Position numbers and translations under genes: made by a program. Shown here in pieces: positions 1 to 5,403 of a DNA stretch of 5,859 nucleotides. How positions within the stretch are numbered: position 1 is the stretch's first letter; each line of letters opens with the position of its first letter. Source of the stretch: Bog-1181 sp964565765 (GTDB lineage Bacteria > Oederibacteriota > PGYV01 > Palsa-1178). The notes beneath the pieces were generated by a model that did not search any database, was not told the origin of the DNA, and was given only the letters and a program-made list of their open reading frames with translations. The stretch spans positions 1-5,859 of the forward strand of contig CAZMGF010000083.1 in assembly GCA_964565765.1 (NCBI GenBank), given 5' to 3'.

Positions 1-14
1 TAGAGGCTGTATAG

Positions 15-49
15 CCCCTTATTTTAACTATTAATAGCATGATAAGGGG
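15..49. repeat. inverted repeat (8-bp arms) with internal palindrome
   Basis: CCCCTTAT (15-22) pairs with ATAAGGGG (42-49). The 19-nt loop contains the perfect palindrome CTATTAATAG (28-37). An overlapping alternative pairing is GGGGT (46-50) with ACCCC (56-60). There is no T-run after the stem, so it does not look like an intrinsic terminator. It may be part of the control region or a structure at the end of an upstream transcript. Confidence 0.4.
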
Positions 50-61
50 TACTTGACCCCC

Positions 62-80
62 GGCTCAAAATAGAGCCTTT
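62..80 (+). repeat. small stem-loop GGCTC/GAGCC followed by TTT
   Basis: GGCTC (62-66) pairs with GAGCC (73-77) across an AAAATA loop and is followed by only three T residues. It could be a weak terminator for something upstream of the window, or another element of the repeat cluster. The stem is short and the T-run poor. Confidence 0.25.
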
Positions 81-181
81 AACGGCTATTTTTGGAGTTT
101 CAAGCCCAATAGGCTGTATAGCCGGCTATCCCCTACCCACCGCAGGTTGTATAAATTAATCAAAAAAGAGCAAAATATTTA

Positions 182-209
182 TTGACAAAATTCATAAAAG
201 TTGTATAAT
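182..209 (+). promoter_or_regulatory. sigma70-type promoter of the par-transfer operon
   Basis: A perfect -35 box TTGACA (182-187) and a perfect -10 box TATAAT (204-209) are separated by 16 bp. Transcription should start near 216, about 45 nt upstream of the first start codon at 261. No other comparable promoter is visible between the five tightly packed genes, so this probably drives the whole operon. The spacer, the -10 box and the start region lie inside the direct repeats at 191-242, which suggests repression by steric occlusion. Confidence 0.8.
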
Positions 210-242
210 TCAATTAGTTCATAAAAGTTGAATAATTCAATT
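191..242. repeat. two 25-bp direct repeats with internal palindromes; candidate autoregulatory operator
   Basis: Bases 191-215 and 218-242 are direct repeats identical at 24 of 25 positions, with a period of 27 bp and a 2-bp gap. The second copy contains a perfect odd palindrome, TTGAATAATTCAA (228-240, 6-bp arms around one A). The first copy has TTGTATAATTCAA (201-213), one base off, and that change creates the TATAAT -10 box. A looser relative, TTGTATAAATTAATCAA, lies at 147-163. Small RHH proteins encoded first in a partition operon often bind tandem repeats at their own promoter, so the 62-aa product is the natural candidate ligand. The binding is inferred. Confidence 0.65.
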
Positions 243-260
243 TTGTTGAAAGGAGAATAG

Positions 261-449
261 ATGAGCGATAAAAAAGAAAGACTTCCAAAAGAAAAAATCT
301 GGACCACGCTTGATCCTGACATTATTACACGCATCGATTTATTGGCCGTTGACGAGCGCCGAACGCGACCGGAGATGCTGAGAATTTTAATTACCGACCA
401 GGTTGATCAATTATTCAAAAATAAAAAAGGAGTGAAACACAATGGTTAA
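261..449 (+). CDS. ribbon-helix-helix (CopG/ParG-like) DNA-binding protein, 62 aa
   Basis: This is probably a small homodimeric transcriptional regulator of the operon. A basic N-terminus (residues 1-12) precedes a short beta-strand candidate (IWTTLD, 13-18). Two helices follow (about 19-33 and 37-52) around the turn TRPEMLR (35-41), which matches the RHH pattern of strand, helix, [ST]R-x-E and helix. The length is typical for RHH proteins. The ATG has a good Shine-Dalgarno sequence, AAAGGAG (249-255), 5 nt upstream. The gene overlaps parA by 8 nt, which suggests translational coupling. Tandem palindromic repeats sit over its own promoter, so autorepression is likely. In some partition systems the RHH protein is the centromere-binding partner of ParA. 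Here a separate ParB-like protein exists, so a regulatory role is favoured. An antitoxin is less likely because no toxin gene is adjacent. Confidence 0.8.
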   Translation: MSDKKERLPKEKIWTTLDPDIITRIDLLAVDERRTRPEMLRILITDQVDQLFKNKKGVKHNG

Positions 450-1362
450 ATTTGAGAAGCCCATTACCATTTCCCTATTCAATAACAAAGGCGGTGTCGG
501 GAAAACCGCAATAGCCTTAAACCTCGCGAGTAAATTATCCGATGATTACAAGGTACTGCTCGTAGACAATGACCGCCAGGCGAACGCCACCGGTATTTTA
601 TACGGCGAATTTCTTGAAAACCAGAACATCCAGTCTTTGTATCAGGAGGGCGAATATAAAATCTGTGAAGTTTACGGAGACAGAGAATCGGTCCTGGTCC
701 CTTCAATAAATTCAGACGCGATTATACCCGCATATTTCAGAAAGTATTTTAATGAGATACTAAAAAAACACGAAGGCATTGAACGTGTTCCCAAAAAAGA
801 GCTCTATCTCCTGCCCGGCTGCCCTGTGCTCGAGGAGATACGCTCGGTACTGGACGGCAAGATTGAAAGAGAAAAGATATTAAAGAAACATCTCGCGCTG
901 ATAAAGGATAACTTTGATTTCATCATTATAGACAACCCGCCCAGCACGGATGTTTTTTGCTACAACGGCCTCTACGCCTCGGATTTTGTCATAATCCCCT
1001 TCAAGCCAGGCGCACCTGAATACCAGGGCCTTGACAACCTGAGACGCATTATCACAAACATGCAAAAGGCCGGCGTTCATATTGACATCCTCGGCGTTGT
1101 TGTAAATATGTTCTCGGAAAGGACAAAAGCTGCAAAGCATTACGTAAGCAAGATTTATGATATTTTTGAGGAAGCAAAAATATTTGACGTAGTAATACCT
1201 CTTACCACGGATTATGTGAACGCATACATGGACAACCTGCCCATTGATCTTCATGCGGAATCCAAGCAGTCAAGCAAAGAGGCCTTTGAAGTATTAAAAG
1301 ATGAAGTAATCGGAAAGCTCGCGGTCCTGATGGATACAAAAAAGAATAAAAAGGGGGAATAA
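442..1362 (+). CDS. parA: ParA-family partition ATPase
   Basis: This is a MinD/ParA deviant-Walker ATPase of 306 aa, expected to bind DNA non-specifically in its ATP form and to move plasmid copies with its ParB partner. Visible motifs are the deviant Walker A KGGVGKT (16-22, with signature Lys16 and Lys21), Walker A' VDNDRQANAT (41-50), Walker B FIIIDNPPS (160-168, Asp164) and the later strand GVVVNMF (218-224). There is no N-terminal helix-turn-helix, since the P-loop starts at residue 16, so it is not a P1/F-type ParA repressor. The usual D-x-D-P-Q reads D-N-D-R-Q. About 120 residues separate Walker A' from Walker B, longer than I recall for Soj-type proteins, and this stretch includes a charged segment near 58-120. 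The start is supported by AAAGGAG (426-432) 9 nt upstream. The RHH gene overlaps its start and parB follows after 3 nt. Confidence 0.93.
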   Translation: MVKFEKPITISLFNNKGGVGKTAIALNLASKLSDDYKVLLVDNDRQANATGILYGEFLENQNIQSLYQEGEYKICEVYGDRESVLVPSINSDAIIPAYFRKYFNEILKKHEGIERVPKKELYLLPGCPVLEEIRSVLDGKIEREKILKKHLALIKDNFDFIIIDNPPSTDVFCYNGLYASDFVIIPFKPGAPEYQGLDNLRRIITNMQKAGVHIDILGVVVNMFSERTKAAKHYVSKIYDIFEEAKIFDVVIPLTTDYVNAYMDNLPIDLHAESKQSSKEAFEVLKDEVIGKLAVLMDTKKNKKGE

Positions 1363-1365
1363 AAA

Positions 1366-2256
1366 ATGGCCACAAAAAAACTATCTGAATTAAGAAGGAT
1401 GATGAAGGAAAAAGGAGCTGCACAGGAACAGGCTATCAAGGAGAGGCCGGTTTCAGCTGCTTTAACGGTCAAGGCAAAAGAAACCGCCCGTTTTTTCGGA
1501 GAACTTTTAAAATACAGGGAAACAGACAGCTCAATCATCAATTATGCCGATCTGGACCTTGAAGATACCACATACCAGATAAGAAAAGTAAAAGCCGACC
1601 TGACTGACCTTAAAGAAAAGATCAAGACCGACGGCCAAACAGAATCAATAAGCGTAAGGCCCTCCCCTACCAAGCCGGGCAAGTACCAGATTTTAACCGG
1701 CTTCAGCCGCGCGACTGTTTTAACAGACCTTAAAAAGTCTGTTGAGGCAAAAGTTTATAAAGCCGACATGCCGCATGACATGTGTGTCCAGATTGGAATC
1801 AATGAAAACATCGTTAAAAACGATTTACAGGTTATTGACATGGTAGGTATCGTTGAGGAATTAAGGTCAAAATTTTCAATAACACAGACAGCCTCAATAA
1901 TCGGCAAGAAAGAAAGCGCCGTTAAGAACTACCAGAGGCTCAACCAGAATCCGATCGTGTTAAAAGCTTTGAACGAAGGCATGATAGGCGCGACCGCGGC
2001 CTTTGATTACTGCAAACTTGACGAGAAGGACCAGGTTAAAGCCATAGCAGCTGAGGCAGAACGGGTAAAATCGGCAAAAGACACGGAAAAGGGTCCGCAC
2101 AAAACAGTTAAGAGGCCTGTTAAGCCGGTATTCACAATTGACAAAAAGAAAGGCAAGATATTCATAAGCTCAAGAACATATAATATAAACCAGGTAGAAG
2201 AGCTTATAAATGATTTTAAGGGATATCTTGAACAACTAAGGGCCATTCACAAATGA
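1366..2256 (+). CDS. parB: ParB-like partition protein (centromere-binding)
   Basis: This 296-aa protein is the likely DNA-binding partner of the upstream ParA. The N-terminus is basic and helical (KKLSELRRMMKEKG, 4-17) and could be the ParA-contacting, ATPase-stimulating tail. A ParB/Spo0J N-terminal domain spans about 79-155. It has ISVRPS followed by YQILTGFSRATVL (107-119), where G-x-x-R stands in for the canonical GERRxRA nucleotide-binding box, then NENIVKNDL (146-154), equivalent to the ENLQRxDL box. A helix-turn-helix fits SITQTASIIGKKESAVKNYQ (171-190). The C-terminus (255-292) looks like two strands plus a helix, suited to dimerisation. The start has AAGGGGG (1351-1357) upstream. 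The 3' end overlaps the coupling-protein gene by 4 nt (ATGA). Conserved boxes are divergent, so CTP binding and spreading are not assured. Confidence 0.87.
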   Translation: MATKKLSELRRMMKEKGAAQEQAIKERPVSAALTVKAKETARFFGELLKYRETDSSIINYADLDLEDTTYQIRKVKADLTDLKEKIKTDGQTESISVRPSPTKPGKYQILTGFSRATVLTDLKKSVEAKVYKADMPHDMCVQIGINENIVKNDLQVIDMVGIVEELRSKFSITQTASIIGKKESAVKNYQRLNQNPIVLKALNEGMIGATAAFDYCKLDEKDQVKAIAAEAERVKSAKDTEKGPHKTVKRPVKPVFTIDKKKGKIFISSRTYNINQVEELINDFKGYLEQLRAIHK

Positions 2257-4133
2257 TTCTAGACCTTGGTGCCCTTTTCGCAGCAATAGCCTTTTATTGT
2301 CTGGACCATATTTACCTTTCGGACCACTTCTTCCCTGCTGATTTCCTCTTCACAGGCTTTGCCAGCTGGAGGATTTTCTATTACATGACAAATGGCAGGG
2401 ATAAAGCTAACCACGTTTCTTTCATTTCCAATTTTATAATCCTGATCGGGCCGCTGACATATCTTTTCACATTCGGTTTAAGCCTTGCACATTTTCCGCT
2501 TACACCGGAATATGTTTTTGTAATAATTCTTCTCATAACCGCTGTTGTTTTATTAAACAACCCCGGCGGTATGTTCTTCAACAAAGCCAAAGTATTGAAA
2601 GATTACAGCGTAAAGAAGAAAAAGACCAAACAGATTGAAAAATATTCAATCGTGCTCGGGGATAATAACGACATTTACATTCCCGGATCGCAAAGAACCC
2701 TTCACACGCAGGTTGTAGGCGGCACGGGATCGGGAAAGACACGGTATTTCTTCATGCCGGCCATTTTTCAGGACATTAAGAGCGGGGCAGGGCTCTTTAT
2801 CCTGGACATTAAAAGCAATATGAAGGAAAAGATAGATATATTCGTTTCCGTTGCCGTAAGGGATTATGACCTTTACGTATTTAACCTCGGAGAGGAAGGC
2901 TCGGCAACATATAACCCGCTTGCCAATGGCACGGCGCAGGAAATAGCAAACAGGGTAATAGCGGCGCTTTATCCGTCAAACGAGCAGAGCAATGCCTATT
3001 ACAAATCATACGGTGAAGAGTATTTAAAAACCCTTATTGCGCTTTTAAAGCACAAATACGAGATAATTACCTTTAAAAACCTTTATACGCTTACCGTGGA
3101 CCACCATAAACTCAGGGCCCTGTGCAATATGTATCCTGAAACAGCGGAAGCAAAGTTTTTATTGAGCCTTATCAAAGATGATCCAAAGATTAAGAACAAC
3201 CTTTCAGGGCTTTTGACCAAATTGAGCCAGTTTGCAAATCCGGCCTGGACAAAACAGATAAATACAATAAAGCCGGATATCAACATGGGCGAAATTCTCA
3301 CAAAAAACAAAATTTTTTTATTTCAGGCCAATGCCATGAAATTGACCTCGGAATATAAGCCTATTTCAATACTTGCCATGCTTGATTTACAGACAGAAAT
3401 ATCAAAACGCTTTATTCAGAAGCCTGCAAAGCCTTTTTTTCTGTACCTGGATGAATTCTACAATATCCTTTATCCAGGCTTCGCGGATTTAATAAACAAG
3501 GCGCGCGAGGCTGAAATAGGTATTACTTTCGGACATCAGGCCGTGGGCGACCTTGTAAAAGACAATAACAAGGACCTTGCGAATATAATCCTCGGCAATT
3601 CAAGGCATAAAATCATTATGAATCTGAATGAAGTTGATGCCTCGGATTATTTTTCAAAGCTTTTTGGTACAAATCTCGTATTACGCAAAGTAAAGAGCCA
3701 TGGCGCGGACGGGGCAGTAACAGGCATGACAGACAGGGAAGACAGGCTGTTTAAATTTGAGCCGGATATGTTAAAGACGCTGAAAATGCCTTCATATGAT
3801 GACGACCATTCGGAAGCGGTTGTTTCGATCAATACATCCAGGGGCAGGGTTATTGAGGACATTTATTTAAATCCTGTTGAATACGACAAACTTGTCTATG
3901 CAAAACTGCAAAAGAGGCCCGGCGAGCAGTCACAATACATTGACAACAACCTTGATGAACTAGACGATGGGCCGGATTGCGCGGAATCAGGGGCGGCGGC
4001 TCCGGCAACGGAGCCGGACAAACCGACAGACTGCCTGGAAATAAGATTAGGCAGCCCTCAACCGGCGCCAAAGAAGAAAATGGGCGGCTTTTTATCATCA
4101 AGAAATATACGAAAAGAAATAAAGGGGGTATAA
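2253..4133 (+). CDS. VirD4/TraG-family type IV coupling protein (membrane ATPase)
   Basis: This 626-aa protein is a probable inner-membrane ATPase that delivers DNA substrates to a type IV secretion channel. Hydrophobic segments at about 57-79 and 86-101 are clear membrane spans. Two weaker ones lie at 1-20 and 25-45. Walker A is GGTGSGKT (156-163). LFILDIKSN (181-189) is the strand-Asp-x-Lys segment typical of VirD4/TraG. An alpha-helical insert occupies roughly 225-335, Walker B is FFLYLDEF (395-402, Asp400-Glu401), and GHQAVGDL (427-434) carries the conserved Gln of the family. A low-complexity acidic tail (about 556-595) precedes a basic C-terminus (607-624). The length is normal for the family. 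The start overlaps the parB stop (ATGA, 2253-2256) with only a weak TAAGGG upstream (2237-2242), which indicates translational coupling. No relaxase or VirB-type gene is present in the window. Confidence 0.9.
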   Translation: MILDLGALFAAIAFYCLDHIYLSDHFFPADFLFTGFASWRIFYYMTNGRDKANHVSFISNFIILIGPLTYLFTFGLSLAHFPLTPEYVFVIILLITAVVLLNNPGGMFFNKAKVLKDYSVKKKKTKQIEKYSIVLGDNNDIYIPGSQRTLHTQVVGGTGSGKTRYFFMPAIFQDIKSGAGLFILDIKSNMKEKIDIFVSVAVRDYDLYVFNLGEEGSATYNPLANGTAQEIANRVIAALYPSNEQSNAYYKSYGEEYLKTLIALLKHKYEIITFKNLYTLTVDHHKLRALCNMYPETAEAKFLLSLIKDDPKIKNNLSGLLTKLSQFANPAWTKQINTIKPDINMGEILTKNKIFLFQANAMKLTSEYKPISILAMLDLQTEISKRFIQKPAKPFFLYLDEFYNILYPGFADLINKAREAEIGITFGHQAVGDLVKDNNKDLANIILGNSRHKIIMNLNEVDASDYFSKLFGTNLVLRKVKSHGADGAVTGMTDREDRLFKFEPDMLKTLKMPSYDDDHSEAVVSINTSRGRVIEDIYLNPVEYDKLVYAKLQKRPGEQSQYIDNNLDELDDGPDCAESGAAAPATEPDKPTDCLEIRLGSPQPAPKKKMGGFLSSRNIRKEIKGV

Positions 4134-4139
4134 CAAATC

Positions 4140-4847
4140 ATGGCAAGGGGCATGAGCAAACAGGAAGTATCCCAGAGACAGGCGGACATCCTTTACAATC
4201 TCTATGAGAACAGGGTAATGACCCTGGAACAGTTCATAAACGTGGGATATTTCAAAAACATATCAACGGCAAAACATTATTTTATAAACCTTGAAAAGAA
4301 GGGGCTAATAAAATCAAAGTTTGCCATTATTGACAGCAGTAATTACAAGCCTTCAAAGGTATTGTATCTTTCATCGGCGGGCTTTATGACGCTCCTGGAT
4401 AAAGGCAAGAAAACAGGGGATACAAACCTGCAGGCATTAAAAAAATATGCCCTTGCGTCAAGCGAAATGCAGTTAAGGCATGATATTCACGTTGTGGATA
4501 TCATAATTGAGCTGGTAAACAGTGACAGGATAGATGATTACAGGACAGAGCTGTTTTTAAGGCGTGAAATGAACAGGACAAAAAAGCACTACCGGATTCC
4601 GGACTTTGAATTTACTGATAAAGCAGGGAAGAAATTCATTGTGGAACTGGAATTGAGCCAGAGGACCTTTAAACAACTGTGTAAGGCCATGGAAGACTAT
4701 AAAACGTACTGGAAAGAGCGGGGTTTGATATTTGTTATAAACGAGGCGTGGATTAATAACTATATAAAAGCATTAGAACACGAGAATATAAAGCATTATG
4801 AAATATACTCATTAAAAGACAACAAACTGCAAAAAATCAAAGCATAA
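4140..4847 (+). CDS. replication-relaxation-like protein (wHTH plus PD-(D/E)xK-like core)
   Basis: This 235-aa protein resembles the Replic_Relax family, which has been linked to plasmid replication and DNA relaxation. The N-terminal half (about 10-60) looks like a winged helix: QADILYNLYENRVMTLEQF, then a recognition-helix candidate ISTAKHYFINLEKKGLI (41-57), with a wing ending in VLYLSSAG (74-81). The linker carries LRHDIHVVDI (112-121). The C-terminal half has the pattern RIPDFEF (152-158) then FIVELELSQ (166-174) and a helix with KAMEDYKTYW (182-191). Asp155, Glu169 and Glu171 could form a PD-(D/E)xK-type core, but the usual Lys after the second acidic residue is absent, so nuclease activity is uncertain. 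AAAGGGGG (4121-4128) supports the first ATG. An in-frame ATG at 4152 has its purine tract only 1 nt away, so it is less likely. Family assignment rests on pattern recognition. Confidence 0.68.
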   Translation: MARGMSKQEVSQRQADILYNLYENRVMTLEQFINVGYFKNISTAKHYFINLEKKGLIKSKFAIIDSSNYKPSKVLYLSSAGFMTLLDKGKKTGDTNLQALKKYALASSEMQLRHDIHVVDIIIELVNSDRIDDYRTELFLRREMNRTKKHYRIPDFEFTDKAGKKFIVELELSQRTFKQLCKAMEDYKTYWKERGLIFVINEAWINNYIKALEHENIKHYEIYSLKDNKLQKIKA

Positions 4848-4855
4848 AACCCGAC

Positions 4856-4871
4856 TGGTCAACGCTGACCA
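4856..4871. repeat. short hairpin TGGTCA-ACGC-TGACCA
   Basis: Perfect 6-bp arms with a 4-nt loop lie 8 nt after the stop codon of the last gene. No T-run follows. It could stabilise the 3' end of the operon mRNA or be a dyad protein-binding site. Confidence 0.4.
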
Positions 4872-4883
4872 ACTACCACCCAT

Positions 4884-4907
4884 AATACCACAGATAGGTG
4901 GTATTTT
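4884..4907 (+). terminator. probable intrinsic terminator of the five-gene operon
   Basis: AATACCAC (4884-4891) pairs with GTGGTATT (4898-4905) around the 6-nt loop AGATAG, ending in TTTT (4904-4907). It lies about 40 nt after the last stop codon, in the right place for the operon. A competing upstream copy, TACCACC (4874-4880), can pair with GGTGGTA (4897-4903). The stem is only moderately GC-rich and the T-run short, so read-through is plausible. TTTTAAGG is repeated at 4904-4911 and 4913-4920. Confidence 0.5.
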
Positions 4908-4950
4908 AAGGCTTTTAAGGATATAAGAAAGATACTGTCAATATTAAAAC

Positions 4951-5050
4951 ACCTCCACTAACCCCCGCCGGGCTTCACAATCTCGCAAACCCTCTCTGGG
5001 GCAGTAAGCGAGATGGTTTGCGAGATTGTGGGCGGGGGGTTAGTGGAGGT
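4951..5050. repeat. 100-bp imperfect inverted repeat (long fold-back hairpin)
   Basis: Two perfectly complementary 16-bp blocks, 4951-4966 with 5035-5050 and 4976-4991 with 5015-5030, are joined by a 3-bp block (GCC 4967-4969 with GGC 5031-5033), giving 35 paired bases. The left arm carries a one-sided 6-nt bulge GGGCTT (4970-4975), the right arm a single extra G, and the loop is 23 nt (4992-5014). No target-site duplication is evident at the borders and no T-run follows. Candidate roles are a transfer-origin or single-strand-origin hairpin, a recombination substrate, or a miniature inverted-repeat relic. The structure is certain; the role is open. Confidence 0.85.
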
Positions 5051-5181
5051 TGGAATACAAGGAATAAAGGAAGTAATGTAGTGATTAGTTATGTAGTAAA
5101 AAGACAAGGACAAAACGGAGAGCGTAGGGCAGTGCTAAGATTAAAGGCGTAAAAAGCGGCAGGAGAAAGGGAGATTTGAAG

Positions 5182-5202
5182 AGTCCAACGGTTGGACTTT
5201 TT
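5182..5202 (+). terminator. strong intrinsic terminator without an adjacent gene
   Basis: AGTCCAAC (5182-5189) and GTTGGACT (5191-5198) form a 17-bp odd palindrome around G5190. Realistically this is a 7-bp stem with a CGG loop, extendable outward by A-T and G-T pairs, followed directly by TTTTT (5198-5202). This is the best terminator in the window, yet it lies about 335 nt after the last gene. It may stop read-through from the operon or end a non-coding transcript. Confidence 0.65.
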
Positions 5203-5235
5203 GGTTTGATTAGTATTTTAAAAGCAGTAAAGAAT

Positions 5236-5264
5236 TTGATAAGTTGCCCACGCATTTTTATAAT
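5236..5264 (+). promoter_or_regulatory. sigma70-like promoter in the non-coding region
   Basis: TTGATA (5236-5241) and a perfect TATAAT (5259-5264) are separated by 17 bp, the preferred spacing. The predicted start is near 5271. No open reading frame with a Shine-Dalgarno sequence follows, so the product would be an untranslated RNA. AT-rich DNA can give such matches by chance, but hexamer quality and spacing are both good, and the site begins about 34 bp after a strong terminator, as expected for an independent unit. Confidence 0.55.
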
Positions 5265-5300
5265 CAAAGAAAAACCTTTAAGTTTTTCCGGGCATTTTTG

Positions 5301-5403
5301 TTTTTGGGCGTTGCACTTCGCGGAGGATCCGCGTCGTGCCGTTCTGGGGGGCTTCCCCCTACGCTTTCCACTACGCTTTGCCGCTTCGTGGACGTCGCAA
5401 AAA
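5301..5403. repeat. composite fold-back element bounded by TTTTTG and CAAAAA
   Basis: The ends TTTTTG (5301-5306) and CAAAAA (5398-5403) are complementary. Moving inward on a fixed register, CAC/GTG and GCGG/CCGC also pair, with mismatches between them. Inside are the CGCGGA/TCCGCG and GGGGG/CCCCC hairpins. The segment appears more GC-rich than the AT-rich flanks. That combination is typical of dispersed intergenic palindromic units in bacterial genomes, but whether this one is repeated elsewhere cannot be told from one window. Confidence 0.35.

Larger units (their letters stand above)
4..129. repeat. cluster of ATAGCC/GGCTAT palindromic repeats; candidate partition or origin site
   Basis: The 13-mer AGGCTGTATAGCC occurs at 4-16 and again, identical, at 111-123. 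Each copy is itself nearly palindromic (GGCT...AGCC). The second copy runs into a perfect 12-bp palindrome, ATAGCCGGCTAT, at 118-129. A further inverted GGCTAT lies at 84-89, so the hexamer ATAGCC appears four times in about 130 bp (11-16, 84-89 inverted, 118-123, 124-129 inverted). Repeated palindromes next to a parAB operon are typical of centromere (parS) sites or replication iterons. Assigning this cluster to ParB, to the RHH protein or to an initiator is inference. Confidence 0.5.

Noticed and set aside
191..242. CRISPR-like repeat
   Set aside because: Only two copies with a 2-bp gap rather than a 25-40-bp spacer, no cas genes, and the position over a promoter fits an operator.
880..1254. 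124-codon minus-strand frame inside parA
   Set aside because: Antisense shadow of a gene with clear ParA motifs; the product is Cys/Val-rich with no domain.
3977..4207. 76-codon plus-strand frame across the coupling-protein/last-gene junction
   Set aside because: Lies in another frame within the low-complexity tail of the coupling protein; the product is Gly-rich and unrecognisable.
4951..5050. Integron attC site
   Set aside because: Length and one-sided bulge are attC-like, but the ends read CACTAAC and GTTAGTG rather than RYYYAAC and GTTRRRY, and no integron integrase or cassette gene is present.
4950..5050. Anti-Shine-Dalgarno-like CACCTCC and SD-like GGAGGT in the fold-back
   Set aside because: They are simply the two complementary ends of the inverted repeat, and no start codon follows at suitable spacing.
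4951..5050. Insertion sequence or complete MITE
   Set aside because: No transposase, no convincing target-site duplication, and pairing stops abruptly at both ends. A decayed relic remains possible but unsupported.
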